Shown piece by piece: positions 10,323-22,956 of a DNA stretch of 64,000 nt. Below the pieces are notes generated by a model, which was given only the letters and a program-made list of their open reading frames with translations, had not been told where the DNA came from and did no database searches. Where the stretch lies: NCBI GenBank assembly GCA_033296705.1, contig MU856914.1:54343-118342 (forward strand), given 5' to 3'. Source of the DNA: Chaetomidium leptoderma (lineage: Eukaryota > Ascomycota > Sordariomycetes > Sordariales > Chaetomiaceae). Numbering within the stretch: position 1 is the first letter of the stretch; every line of letters begins with the position of its first letter. Made by a program: the position numbers and the translations under genes.

Positions 10323-12835
10323 ATGCCCCGCGACCCCTCCGCAACCCGCGACCGCGACCGCGATCACCGCCGACACAGACGCAACTCCTCCTCCGCACCC
10401 CCAGCGTTGACCGACGACGACAACAACAACGACTACCAACACCAACGCCGCAAGAAACGCCGCCCCCCCAGCACCAGCGCCCCACGTCGCACAACAGCAG
10501 CAGCAGCAGACACACAATACCAAACCTCTGACGAAGGGGGCGGCGGGGCAGGTGGCGGGTCATCCTCCTCGCAGCTCCTGTCCGCGGCAGCGCTAGCGAA
10601 GTTGAATCGCGCAAATAACAACCATAATGCGAAACCTTCCCCGGTTCCTCCCCCCCCCCCTCCTGCGGCCCCGTTCGACGGTGGTGGTGGCAGGGCGGAA
10701 AGGGAGCGGATGCGGGAGAGGGACAGGGAGAGGGGGCGGGAAATGGAAAGGGAGATGAGGCGGGAGCGGCGGCGGGAGCAGGAAAGGGAGCGCGAGAGGC
10801 TGCGGCAGAGGGAGCGGAGTCGGGGGTATGAGGTTGTGGATGTCGAGCCGTCGACGGGGGAGGGGGATCGGCGGCGGTCGCTGCCGAGGGGTGGTGGGGA
10901 AAAGGTGAAGAGGAGGACTGGGGGGAGGGTGGTCAGTGGGGCGGTCTTGGAGGAGGGGAGTGGAGGAGGGGGTGGGTCAGGTGGTGGTGGGAAAGGGTGG
11001 ACGGGGCTGAGAGGTGGTGGGAGGGGGAGTGATGATAGTGTTCCGAGGAATACGGAGGGGCTGTATAAGGGGGGGAAGAGGCCGTGGTATAAGCAGAAGA
11101 AGAAGCTGTGTAAGTCTTGTTCGGTTCGTGGGAGGGAAACCCCGGTGGTGCTAACCCAGAGGCAGGGATACTCGTCGGTGTCTGTACCGTGCTGCTCATC
11201 ATCATCATCATCGTGGCAGCTGTGGTGGTGCCCAAATCTGGCCCGGGCGAGGAGAAGCGTGAGGAGAGCGGCGACGATGGTAAGAGCGGGTTAGCAGGGA
11301 TATCACCAACCAGCGTCCCCAAAGGCGCTCCGTCTTGGCTGGATCCTTTTGTCTGGCAGGACACGGCCGACTTCAACCTAACCTACACGGCCGAAACGGT
11401 CGGCGACCTACCCATCATGGGCCTCAACTTGGAATGGGACGACTCGGCAAAAGCAAACGACCATGTCCCGGCACTGGACAAGCCATGGGGCGACTACGCG
11501 AAGCGGCCAGCAAGAGGCGTCAACGTAGGCGGCTGGCTCTCGCTCGAGCCCTTCATCACGCCGTCGCTATTTGACTACGACCTCCGCATGGGCATCGTCG
11601 ACGAGTACAACCTCTGCATGTACCTCGCGAAGCGGTGCGAGAGCGTACTCGAAAAGCACTACGCCACCTTTGTCACCGAGGACACGTTTCGAGAGATTCG
11701 GGATGCGGGGCTCGACCACGTCCGCATCCCCTTCTCGTACTGGGCCGTCCAGACGTACGACGGCGACCCGTACCTCTTCCGCACCTCCTGGCGCTACCTG
11801 CTCCGGGCCATCGAATGGTGCCGCCGCTACGGCCTGCGCGTCAACCTCGACGTGCACGGCCTCCCCGGCAGCCAGAACGGCTGGAACCACAGCGGCCGGC
11901 TGGGCGCCATCGGCTGGCTCAACGGCACCGACGGCGCGCTCAACGCCAAGCGCTCCCTCGAGGTGCACGACCGGCTCTCCAAGTTCTTCGCGCAGCCGCG
12001 CTACAAGTCCATCATCAGCCACTACGGCCTGGCCAACGAGCCCCGGATGACGTTCCTCGACGCGCAGGAGGTGCTGCAGTGGACCGAGGACGCGCACAAG
12101 CTGGTGCGCGGCAACGGCCTGTCGGACGCCGTCGTGGTCTTTGGCGACGGCTTCCGGGGCTTGCACAACTGGCAGGGCGAGCTGACGGGCCTCGGCAGCA
12201 ACAAGGCCGCGCTCGACGTGCACCAGTACGTCATCTTCAACACCAACCAGATCGTCTACAACCACTCGGAAAAGGTGCGCTACGCGTGCGCGGGCTGGAC
12301 CGAGCAGACGCGCCAGAGCATGGACCGCGCCACGGGCTTCGGCCCCACGCTCGTGGCCGAGTGGTCGCAGGCCGACACGGACTGCGCGCGCCACCTGACG
12401 AATGTCGGCTGGGGGAACCGCTGGACCGGGTCGCTGCTCACGGGGGACGCCGAGTCCGAGGTCAACACGCCGAGGTGCCCCGCCATGGACTATCGGTGTA
12501 GCTGCGAGGAGGCGAATGCGCCGGCCAGCCAGTGGAGCGGCCAGTACAAGCAGTTTCTCAAGATGTTTGCCGAGGCGCAGATGTCGAGTTTTGAAAAGGG
12601 GTGGGGGTGGTTTTATTGGGTTTGGGATACCGAGGACGCGTGAGTTTCTTTCTTTCTTTTTTTCTGTGTCAAGATGTTGTTGTTTGCTGACCGATTCGGT
12701 GTTGTCAACAGACCGCAATGGAGCTACAAAAAGGGGCTTGAGGCTGGCGTCCTGCCGGCCAAGGCGTATGACAGGGACTTTGATTGCGAGCTGTCCAAGA
12801 TCCCGAGCTTCTCGGATTTACCAGAATACTATTAG
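10323..12835 (+). CDS. exgD: Membrane-anchored glucan 1,3-beta-glucosidase (GH5, ExgD type)
   Basis: Exons 10323-11109, 11166-12639 and 12712-12835, 794 residues. The first 260 residues are cytosolic-type low complexity, with Arg/Glu repeats such as RERMRERDRERGREMERE. Intron 1 was placed with the acceptor at 11164-11165, because the AG at 11159 makes an immediate stop; it joins KKKLW to a transmembrane helix ILVGVCTVLLIIIIIVAAVV, so this is a type II membrane protein. The GH5_9-like domain has RGVNVGGWLSLEPFITPSLF, HVRIPFSYWA, NLDVHGLPGSQNGWNHSGR, the general acid in GLANEPR, DVHQY and the nucleophile in VAEWSQADTDCARHL. It trims cell-wall 1,3-beta-glucan from the outer face. Exon 3 ends FSDLPEYY. 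Confidence 0.93.
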
Positions 12836-14309
12836 AGGGTTGACTCATTGCTTGATGGTTGTTGGCTTTGCTCGGCGTTTCGGAGATGCGGGATCGGACT
12901 GTTTAGAGGGATGACATCGGCGGTGGCCTGTAGGGGGTTGCATAAGAGACGTGGGCAAATGTCACGAATGATATCAGGTTGGTGGTATGGTTTATGAGGG
13001 AGGAAGGAGTATATACGAAGTAGATTAGCCAGGTCTACTGGGTTCAGTTGCAGTTAAACCGAGGTATATAGATTGCACAGGATATACAGTGGACAAAGAA
13101 TGACCTCTCATACCGACCTTACCTAGTTATCAAGGAGTGAGTCCCCTGCGAGCTTTGTTGATATTTCCCTCCCCAAGCAAACTGGTCACGATCTCGGCGT
13201 AATTAAATACCTAAGGGAACATGGTAACCATTTGTAAGATCCACCGGGAACACGGCGGGAGTGCCCGGGGGCTGCCGAAGAACAACCCCGGACGGCGGAC
13301 GCAGCCATGTTGCACCGAACTCGGCCGAGATGCAATCGTCGCGAACCGCGGGTATGACACACTGCAGCAATGTCAAAATCAAAGAAGCAACTGGCTTGCA
13401 GCACTCGTGTCTGCAGGGTACTCCGTCAGGCTGCAAGTGGTAGACATGCACATATTCAGTAAGGTCTGTCTGATATGGACGCCGGGGATAGCTCGGCTAG
13501 CCCACCCTTAACACCGAGTATCCCAAGGATAGCAAGCCCAGCAAGCCAAGCAAACACGGATGGCAGCACGCCATGTGCCGTCCGAGAGCGGGTCTCCACG
13601 GCCGACCAGCTCCGCTTTCCCCGTTCTCCCCCCGAGCGGAGACTCGCCATTGGCGGGATGCCCCCGCTTCACAGAGACGACACCCATGTCCCCATCCCCG
13701 TCCATCGCGTTGGTCGTGTTGGTTGCCATGCTGGGTTGGTTGATGAGTAAGTCGGGAAAGCCTTTTCCCCAAGCTGTGCCGTCACATTCCCTTCGAGATG
13801 CTGCAGCAAGCAAAGTGCCCGGTCCTTGATTACAGCGCCTGACTTGCCTAGCTGGGCTTGGTCAAACGAATTTGCTCGAGCCCTGGTGGGCATCATTTCC
13901 TGACAAATGGAGGTTAGCTACTGCTGGATGCGGTCGCATCCGCCGCGTAAAATTGCCGGTTCCATCGCGCAAGGTTCTGTTCACCCCAGGATGGATGGAG
14001 ACCCTTGGGGTCATCAGAGGCTCCCACCCCAGATCGTATCCGCCGTGCTCGGAGGTCGAGACCAGGGGCTGGCCAACGACCCTTCATAAACGTCATGGCC
14101 CCCGCCGTTCTCCAAACTATGGCTTTGTGTGTGACCGTAGTACATGCCGCAGCAACAACATTGTGTGTTTGAGTGAGCGAGTCCCATCAGAGTGACGCTC
14201 AAGAGCTCATTGCCCCCCCTTCCTTTCACATCGACTTGGCCACTCCCTCGGCCAGAGATAGCCCGAGGCCACCCGGACCCCCTGAGATTACACATATACC
14301 GAGGTCAAA
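12836..14309. other. Gene-free stretch upstream of the MFS gene
   Basis: About 1.5 kb with only short overlapping frames on both strands and no family match. It likely contains the 3' UTR of the glucanase gene and the promoter and leader of the transporter. Confidence 0.5.
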
Positions 14310-16673
14310 ATGACAGTAATAGACGACGAGAAAGACACCCAACCCGACTTCGGGCCCACCACCATCCCCAACACAGCAGCAGAGCTCTCGGACCTAGAAA
14401 CCGCCACCACCAACGAGCAAGAAAACTCCTCCTCCTCAACCGACCCCGAGAAACGCAGCAGCAGCTCCAACGACGGCGGCGGCTTCGCACCCATCCGCCC
14501 CGGAACCACCACCTCCCTCAACACCCGACAACGACGACTCAGCATCGAAACCATCGACACCCTCCGGCGCGAGCGCTCCAACAATGGGTGGGGGTGCGAC
14601 GACATGGAAGAGGACGCGGCGGGCACGGGGGGGGTCATTGCGCCTTATAACCACAGCAGCAGCAACCCCCCAGACGGCGCGGCGGCAGAGGCAGCAGCAG
14701 CGGAGGCGGTGGTGCACGACCCGTTCGAGGTCGGCTGGGAGGGCGGCGACAGCGACCCGTTGTGTCCGCGCAGTTTTCCCGAGTGGCGCAAGTGGATGAT
14801 TATTGGGATTACGAGCGTGGGGTCTTTTTGCGTGTGAGTTCCTTTTTTTTCTTCCTTTTTTTCCTTCTTGGGAGTGGAAGTCGAATGTTTGTTTGCCTGG
14901 TTTCAAACAAAAAGGGGGGAGTATGTGGGTTCAGGAAAGAAAAGGAGAAGAAAAGAAAAAGCTGGCTGACCCCTCCAAAAAAAAGAACAAACGCATCGGC
15001 ATCCTACACAGCCACCTACGCGCAGATGAACGAGGAATTCCACGCCTCGCGGCTGGTCGCCACGCTGGGGCTGTCGACGTTTGTGCTGGGCATCGCGCTG
15101 GGCCCGTTCTGGTCGCCGCTCGCCGAGTTCTACGGCCGCCGGCCCATCTATCTCTGCTCGTTTGCCGGCTTCATCCTCTGGCTGATCCCCTCGGCCGTGT
15201 CGCAGAACATCGAGACCATGATCATCGCCCGCTTCTTTCAGGGGCTGGCCGGCAGTGCGTTCCTGTCCGTGTCGGGCGGGACCGTGGGGGATCTGTTTAC
15301 GCGCGACACGATGCTGGCGCCCATGGCCATCTTTGCGCTGGCGCCGTTTGTTGGGCCGTCGAGTAAGTGCCTTTTTTTGAGGGGGAAGTGATTTATTTGT
15401 GCTGACTGGTTTTAGCCGGACCGCTTGTCGGGGGGTTGATCAATACGTATACCGGCTGGCGGTGGACGCATTACGTCTTGTTGATCTGGGCTTCGGTGTT
15501 GCTGGTTAGCATCGCATTGCTCGTGCCGGAAACCTATCGTGGGTCTTTCTTTTTTTGTTGACGGCGTTCAGGGGGAAGGGGGGAATACTGACAAGGTTGC
15601 TGTTTAGACCCCGTGCTCCTGAAAAAGAAGGCCCAGAAACTCCGAAAAGAAACCGGCGACGACAGATGGCGAGCCCCGATTGAAAAGTCCACCAAGTCCG
15701 TCTCCAAAACGGTCGCCTACTCTCTGCTCCGGCCGTTCCAGATTCTCATCTTCGAGCCCATGGCCGTCGTCCTCAACATCTACTCGGCCGTCCTCCTGGG
15801 GCTGCTGTACCTCTTCTTTGGAGCCTTCCCACTCATCTTCCGCACCAACTATGGTTTCAACCTCTGGCAGGTCGGCCTCACCTTCATGGGCCTGCTGGTG
15901 GCCATGATCATCGCCTGTCTGAGCACCCCTTTGTGGACAAAGCTCCGGCACGGCATGGTAGCGAAACGGCACAAGGAGACGGGCGTGCTCAGGGACGAGC
16001 CCGAGGACCAGCTGCCGCCCGTCATCTTTGGTGCCCCGCTGATCACGGGAGGTCTGTTCTGGTTTGGCTTCACGACGTACCCCGAAGTGCACTGGATTGT
16101 GCCCATCATTGGCTCTGGCGTGTTTGGTCTTGGGTGAGTACATGATCCGGATGTCTGCGAACCTCCTCCTGTTGCTACCCGTGGCTAACCATGGCTTGTC
16201 TCGCAGCATGTCGTTCGCTTTTACAGGAATCTTTACTTTTCTGGTGAGTGTAACCCATCCCCCGTGAAGCACAGACATGGCTGCGGCTCCCGGCTCAAGA
16301 TCCGGCGCAAAAGCATTGGATGGGATAGACAGATGGGGATGCTAATACGAGCTCGTGGCGGTCTAGGTCGACGCATACCCGCGGTACGCAGCGAGTGCCC
16401 TGGCCTCCAATGCCCTGGTGAGGTGTACTTTCGCAGGTAAGCTTTGTCCTGGCTGCTGGGGTCATCCTGTGACATTGACTGGCTGAGGCATATTGCTAAC
16501 TTTGTACAGCGGCATTCCCTCTCTTTGGCATGCAAATGTATGAAGCCCTTGGGTTTCAGTGGGCCACCGGTCTCGTCGCCTTTGTGACACTCGTCCTGAT
16601 GCCGTTTCCCTACATCTTTTTCCGCTACGGCAAGAAGATACGAGCCAGAAGCAGATATGCGACCACCACATAA
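14310..16673 (+). CDS. MFS drug/polyamine-type transporter, DHA1 family
   Basis: Seven exons: 14310-14833, 14986-15362, 15416-15538, 15608-16133, 16207-16243, 16367-16436 and 16510-16673, 606 residues. Intron 1 is the least certain: the acceptor at 14985 restores VTNASASYTATYAQMNEEF and follows a GCTGAC branch-like site; 14961 is also in frame. The N-terminal 150 residues are a long acidic/Ser-rich cytosolic tail. Membrane motifs: FWSPLAEFYGRRPIYL (motif A, loop 2-3), ARFFQGLAGSAFLSVSGGTV, APFVGPSTGPLVGG and GWRWTHYVLLIW (antiporter motif C region), and YEALGFQWATGLVAF. This is the pattern of 12-TM DHA1 proton antiporters for drugs or polyamines. The substrate cannot be read from sequence. 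Confidence 0.9.
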
Positions 16674-19658
16674 GGAGCGTGGGGGCATATCGAGGCGTCG
16701 GCGCGGGAACACCCGCCTGAAACCAACCCTACCCAATGATCGGAATTGGCGTGCCCAAGGCTGGTGTTCAAGGCTGCAATGAGCCCGGCCGTGATCTGCC
16801 CTGGGCGCATCGGCAGTGGGCCTGCACCGGGGAGCCGGCGTTGATGGCTGATCTCATCGACCCTTTCGGGACGACGCCTTTTTCACACGTTACCAGCCAG
16901 CCAGCCTGACAACTTTCGGCGAGTCCTAGCAACACACAACCCTGCTGGACAGACCTTGTCTCATCCGACAGCACTGAAGGGTACGGATACCCCGAAGATC
17001 AGGAAACGGAGGGCCGAGGACAAGCGATCAGCCGGCCCAACATGACTCCGGGACGTGGCCCCCTGTGGGTTGCGTGGCTGGCGATGCCACAGCATGAGGT
17101 GGGCATGGTGGAAGCGCAGAGGGAGGCGTATGTCGTGCGTATCTTCCGGGGCACGGTCTGTTTTGGGGCGAGCCACTCGGCGCCTCCGGCACAGGCTCAC
17201 TCAAGCACGACCGACGCAGTGGATTGGCGCAGGCCATGGGCCGAGGGTGGGTGGGTGAGGAACAAATCACAGTGGTGTGATGACCACTCTGGCAGATCGA
17301 TCGACCTGATGATGCTGAGACAAGACACCACCGAGTCTCTTCTCTGGAGGATCGCTAGTCAGTGGAAGTACTCTGGGGATCTCATCATTCTGCTTTTGTT
17401 CGCGGGGGTGTCTGGTCGACTGCCCGGGTTTCGAGAGTCTTGGTGATGTAACAACAGTGTATAAACTATAAAGGGGTAGCAGAGGACATATTACCTCGGT
17501 TAGCAATTACTGGTATGCACAGACTTACAAAACAGCAGTTGAGCTTCTTGTATTAGGTGCGAGTGCGTGTTGTCGCATGGAACCGAGAAGAGAGAAAAAG
17601 TAGCCACAGCCGAGCGTAGCTGATGGTTCAAGTTGTCCGAGACAATAAGCACTTGCTGGGACAAGTATCAACCGAGAATCTCGACCCATTTGGAGAAACG
17701 CCCGAACTCGGTGTTACAGGTACGTACCGAAGACAGACTTGGAAATCAAAAGATCCGCGGTTCGGGTTCGGCTAGGGTTGGGGTACGGGGGCTGGAACTA
17801 AGACCTGCCCACATGCAAAAAGAAGTCGTCGGGTAATGGTTCCAGTGCCTCCCGTGCCTCCTCCCGTTACGAATACCGTACTGAAGTACCCGGGACTGGC
17901 TATGATCGAGTCACCAATTAGGAGGGAGTTCCCGAGCGATGTGAGGAACACAGGATCCACTGCCGAGCCGCATGCAATGGAAGAGCTAATCTGAGCGAGC
18001 GATGCTTGAAGATGAAATAGGTACCAGGTACTGAATAGAATTGTTGTGTGTTTCCCGGGTTCGATTCGATTGCAAGGGTCAGTAAAAAAAAAGAGAAAAA
18101 CCCCGCAAAAGGCGGGAAGAAAGCAGGAAGGAAGGAGCTCAACAAGCTCGGCTCAGTTATGCCCACTCAGCGCTGAGCCACCGCAAAACCACACCGACTG
18201 AAGCTGACGGATCTGGAAACCTTGAACAGACGCCCACCACCCTCCGAACCCCACAACTGCCATGCAAACAAGACCGGGAACGCCTGGTCGGTAGCGGCAC
18301 TCAAAACGGACAACCAAGGAAGGTAGTTAGACAACTGGAGCCATCCGATTTTCACCCCACCTCGTCGGTCTTCCTCGATCGCGCACCCCATCAGCGTTCC
18401 CCAGCTCGCCATCCCACTTGCGTGCGTTTGTTTGTGTTGCTTTTCTCAGGACGACTACGACGACAGCAACTCAGGCCTCGATCATATTGCGGCTCGACGG
18501 CGACGTCTGCGCACGGCGAAAGCAGATCACGGAGATTGCGACGAGCAGGACAATCACGGACGAGAGAGAGAGAGAGAGGAACGGCCCTGGAAGAGGAGGA
18601 GGAATGCCGCGGGAATGCTAGTCAGAGACATACGACGAACTACGGCTACCGCAACCTTGACTCGACCTTGCGACTCAACGAACGACGACGCCAACGCCAA
18701 CGCCAACGCCGACGCATAGCAAAAAGCCACCCGTTCGGCGTCCCGCATCCGCACCAATTGTCCTCCGGTTTGCGCTGCTGCGACTTGCACGCTGTTCCCT
18801 AGCTGCCCCTCCCCGGCACCGCGCCAAAGGCTCGCGCAACCATAGAGTGGACGGCTACGTGCAGGTTGAATGCCTTCCTATCACTCCTGTGCGACGCGCA
18901 CTTGTCAGCGCTCGAGGGCTTCCCCGAACCGCGCCAGTGCTCTATCCGCCGCCGCGTGACTCAAGACCGTCTTGCGAAACCACACCCACTGCCCCTCCCC
19001 CGCCTGCTCAACGGCCCAGCTTCCGTTGGTTCCGCCCGGGCGGTGGCGCGCTCGTCGCACAAGGACACTCTACCAATTTCCCCGAGCCAATTGGCACCCC
19101 ATCTTCAGGAGAACCGCTGAGAAATACGAGGCACGCGCTTGTCGCTGTGTATCGGGCCTCGTCAGCTGGCACGAGACTACATACACCCTCTGCCTAGCCT
19201 AGGCCGACGATCAACACTTCATATTGCGGGAGGCCACAGTAAAGAGCAACAGCTCAGAAAGCCCACGGCGAGCCGTTGATGCTGCATCCGGTCTCGCAGA
19301 GCCGCTCCTTCAGCTGTTCGTTGCCGCTCACGACGCCTTAATCAGACGACCCGCGGGCGTTCGCCACCCACTCGCTTGGCGCGCACCCCGTTCTGGGATA
19401 CCTGCTTCCGCCGCCTCTCTCAGCTCGCCGGCGCCCTGACCTGACAAGCGGAGCGACGTGCAGCGCCAATCACTTGCCTTGCTGGTGCCACCACCGCTGT
19501 GATATTAGCTGCAGGACACCTCAGGCGTCCATCCTCTGCTGCCCCCCTTTCAAAGCCCCATCCCGGAGCCGACCCTCGTCTGGCTCAAGTTGGGCGTTCC
19601 TGCATTGACGCGGCGTCCGTGTCTGGTCGGGCCGTATATAAATAAGCCAGGGCGCGCG
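16674..19658. other. 3-kb gene-free stretch, upstream region of the acuK-like gene
   Basis: Short frames on both strands (for example 17042-17446 and 18422-18802) lack family resemblance. A short GCCAAC tandem lies at about 18689-18713. The length and position before a regulatory gene fit a long promoter and leader. TATATAAATA occurs at about 19635-19644, only some 15-25 bases before the chosen ATG. Confidence 0.5.
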
Positions 19659-21993
19659 ATGCCGGAAGACAGCGGCCATTCCGAGCCAGAGGCTTCGGGT
19701 GCCATGTCCGACAGTGAGAACGAGTACGACGAGACGGACCTCGTCAAGGACGAGGACGAGAAAATGGCTGATCAGAGTGTTGCCTCGGAGGGGGCTGACA
19801 CCAGCGGTGAGCCCAAGAAGAAGTATGACCCGAAAGACCCCTTGCGGCCGCGCAGGAAAAAGGCCCGCCGGGCTTGCTTTGCATGTCAGAGAGCTCACCT
19901 TACTTGCGGTAAGCCTTGTCTCCTTTTGTCCATCCTCTCCCATCATCTTTCCTGTTATGGGTACGATGGGGTGGATGCCGCTCGATGCCTTGTCGCGCGG
20001 CTGGCTATCCCACCTAGCCGCGATTGCCTGTTTCTCTCCGCACCCTTGGTGTGAAGGGCTAGCGGCGCTTGCAAACTGACTCTGGTTCGTTAACTGACCG
20101 CTACTTCAGGAGATGAGAGGCCATGCCAGCGGTGTATAAAGCGCGGACTGATGGATAGCTGCCAGGACGGAGTCAGGAAGAAGGCCAAGTATCTCCACGA
20201 TGCCCCCCCTGAAGCGTTAAGGCCGGTTCTGGGCCCAAACTACAATCCGACCCCGACACCAAGGCAGAATGGCCATCGACATCCGAGTATCTCGGCCTCG
20301 GATGCATCCTCTACCGCCGGGCCTTTCTTCTCGCAGTCGACCGCCACTCAGTTCCCCCTCTTTTCTGCTGCCCAGACCCCAATCGGAAGCATAGCGGAGA
20401 ATCTTCCTTTTGGAAACCAACAATCACCTGTCTCTCCATCCTTCCAGACATCGGGCAACCCGCAAATAGGCAGCATGACAGTGCCGCAGGTGTCGAGTCC
20501 CATGCCGAATTTCGGTGCTCTGCCGTTTGATCCGAGCGACCCCAACATATTCAACTTCAACCTCGAAGGGCTCAACTTTGGCAGTCAATACGGTGCCATG
20601 GAATTCGGAATGCTCGGGCACATGTCGTCGGGTGCGGCCGAGACGCCCCCGCAGGATGTCACGCTGTCGCGGTCGGCGAGCGGTAGTCTCAGCTTTGGGC
20701 CCGGAGTGTTTGGGAATGGCGTCAACCAGGTGTACGAGGGCAACATTCTGGACGGCTTCCTCGGCCTCGACGCGAACCACAACGGCGTATACTCGCAGGG
20801 GAATTTGCAGCATGGACTGCCGCACGCCTACGCGATAGCCGCAGGCCCAACCAGCGTCCAGAGCCCGAGCACTGACACCAACAGCCCGCAGCCGACCACG
20901 CTCGGCTTCGACGGTTCGCCCACCATGGCGACCTACTCTACGACGCCAGGTTCGGGAAACAAGCCGGCGAACCAACAACGACCCGCCACCAGACAGTCGA
21001 ATGCTCTAGCGAAGCTCGGCCAGCAGTCCATCCTAGGGAAACGCCAACGGGATCCCTCGTTCATTTACGACACGGTCAAGGAACCGTTCGGATACGTTGC
21101 GAGTTTCCACAAGCTCTTCAACCTAATCCAGGGCCGGTTCGCGGCAGCGCACACGTCGCGTATCGCAAAGTCCCTGGCCAGCATCCGGCCATCACTCCTG
21201 GCATCCACAAGGAACCTGACGAGGCAGGACCTGGTCTTTATGGAGAAATACTTCCAGCGATCCCTGTTTGAGTACGAAGAGTTTATGCACCAGTGTTCCA
21301 GTCCCACGCTCGCCTGCCGAAGGACGGGAGAAGTGGCAAGCGTGAACAAGGAGTTCACGGCGCTCACCGGGTGGACAAAAGATGTGCTGCTCGGCAAACA
21401 GCCGAATCACAACGTCAACCTCGGAGGCTCCGCCTCGGCCAGTGGTGCCAGCTCCAAGGGGCGAGTCGGCCTTGCAACCCCGCGGCTCAAGAGCCTAAAC
21501 ACAGACGGCCCCGGGTCCACCGACAACCCGCAACCAGTGTTCCTCGCCGAGCTGTTGGACCATGACAGCGTGGTCGAGTTCTACGAGGACTACTCTCAGC
21601 TGGCCTTCAACGACAGCCGGGGCCACAAAACACGCAAATGCCGGCTCCTCAAATACCGCGCGGCAGACAACCGAGAGGACAGCGCAGGCGACGGCAACGC
21701 GGACGAACAGCAGATACCACAGAAGGACCCTCGGAGTAGCATTTTGAGCAATCGCGTGGCCAAGATTGATGGCGAGCATGGCATATCGAAGCTGGAGCGG
21801 GACGGCAAGCTCGAGTGCAGCTACACGTGGACCATTAAGCGCGACATGTTTGATATGCCCATGCTGTTCGTCATCAACGTAAGTGCGTATTCGTTTTATT
21901 GTCTTGTTGGGGGTGGCCCAGAAGATAGACTGATGACGATCATGACAGTTCCTACCATGCTTTTACCGCAACCACCACCAGCTAGCCGTGTAA
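19659..21993 (+). CDS. acuK: Zn2Cys6 transcription activator of gluconeogenesis, AcuK/Ert1
   Basis: Exons 19659-19908, 20110-21878 and 21949-21993, 687 residues. The 201-base intron 1 interrupts the Zn2Cys6 cluster; spliced, Cys residues fall at about 73, 76, 83, 89, 92 and 101 (CFACQRAHLTC then GDERPCQRCIKRG). The following VRKKAKYLHDAPPEALRPVL is diagnostic of AcuK/Ert1. A PAS-like region follows (CRRTGEVASVNKEFTALTGW). The last intron replaces an unrelated open tail with FLPCFYRNHHQLAV, the conserved family ending. The protein activates gluconeogenesis and acetate/ethanol-use genes (for example PEP carboxykinase), usually with AcuM. The middle region is Gln/Ser/Asn rich. The start could also be at 19704. 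Confidence 0.94.
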
Positions 21994-22317
21994 CGGGCGC
22001 GTCCAGACATTACGGACGGGAGAGTAAGAAGAAACGCAAAACGGAGCATTGACGGTGTTGACAGGGCACGGCTTTGGATTTGGATACCTGAGTATTGTGT
22101 ATTTTGGGGGGGTTTTGGGTTTTTGGGTTTTTGTTTGCCCTCGGGCTAGAATCGAACAATCATAGGTTGTTTTATGAAACGCTTGACCGCTTTACATCTA
22201 CCGTTGCCCAACTCCAAACCCATATAATCTATCCGCCCTTCCAACCAATCCATCCCCCCTCTCTCCCTCCCTCTTATATCAACTCCCTATTTATTTCCCT
22301 CCCCCCTCTACTGCGGC
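21994..22317. other. Convergent spacer
   Basis: About 320 bases between the acuK and riboflavin kinase stops. T-rich then C/T-rich; no gene. Confidence 0.6.
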
Positions 22318-22956
22318 TCACGCACCAGGCCGTATCAACCACCCCCCCTCCAACCGGCCCCCCTTCAAAACCTTGACCCCCTCCCCGGGCACATCCACCT
22401 CGACCTCGACCCCGGCCGGCGCCCACCCTTCGCGCGCCAGACTCCGCTTCGCCACCTCGCAGTCGAAATTGATATCCGCAATCAGCGCCTCCAGCCCGCT
22501 ATAATCCTTCTCCTCCCGAATAAACCCCGTAATCAACAACCGCATCTCGACGCCATAAAAATCCCCCGAAAAAGAATGCAGCACGTGCACCTCGGCGGAC
22601 CGCACCGTGTTTTTGTAAAACGGGTTATACCCGATCGACATGACCATGGGGTAGACCACAAACCCCCCACCCCCTGCCCCTTTTTGGGTTGTAGGACCAG
22701 AAGAATCGGGGTGGGTAGCAGGCAGGTTGAGCGAGGCCCAGCCGAAATAGACGCCCGAGCGCGTCGAGGCGATCCAGGGGGTCTGGGCGTCGTTGACGGG
22801 CAGGTTGGCTGTCGGGATGCCCAGCTCTTTGGACCCGCGGCCGAAGCCGCTTATGACGGTGCCGGACATTTGGAGGGGGTAGGGCGCGGCGGGGCCGGAG
22901 GCGGGGCCGATTTGGAGGGGTCTGTTGGGGGTTGGTGAGGCTGTTGTTTCTGCCAT
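22318..22956 (-). CDS. fmn1: Riboflavin kinase
   Basis: Single exon of 212 residues from ATG at 22956; the longer open frame upstream is Lys/Thr/Pro low complexity and not conserved. Flavokinase motifs: MSGTVISGFGRGSKELGIPT and ANLPV (the PTAN metal/ATP motif), SGVYFGWA, VMSIGYNPFYKNTVRSAEVH (with the NPFY element), and HVLHSFSGDFYGVEMRLLIT. Length matches single-domain eukaryotic Fmn1. It phosphorylates riboflavin to FMN with ATP. An insert of Pro/Ser/Gly residues sits before YPMVMSIG. DHBP synthase of the riboflavin pathway lies about 24 kb away on the same strand. Confidence 0.95.
   Translation of the reverse strand: MAETTASPTPNRPLQIGPASGPAAPYPLQMSGTVISGFGRGSKELGIPTANLPVNDAQTPWIASTRSGVYFGWASLNLPATHPDSSGPTTQKGAGGGGFVVYPMVMSIGYNPFYKNTVRSAEVHVLHSFSGDFYGVEMRLLITGFIREEKDYSGLEALIADINFDCEVAKRSLAREGWAPAGVEVEVDVPGEGVKVLKGGRLEGGWLIRPGA

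Noticed and set aside
11567..12718. 383-codon minus-strand frame
   Set aside because: Antisense shadow of the GH5 glucanase exon; no motif and biased toward Val/Ala/Arg.
17042..17446. 134-codon plus-strand frame in the acuK upstream region
   Set aside because: No conserved motif, overlapped by opposite-strand frames of similar length; probably chance.
18040..18075. Possible tRNA because of GGTTCGATTC
   Set aside because: No A box or cloverleaf upstream; an isolated B-box match.
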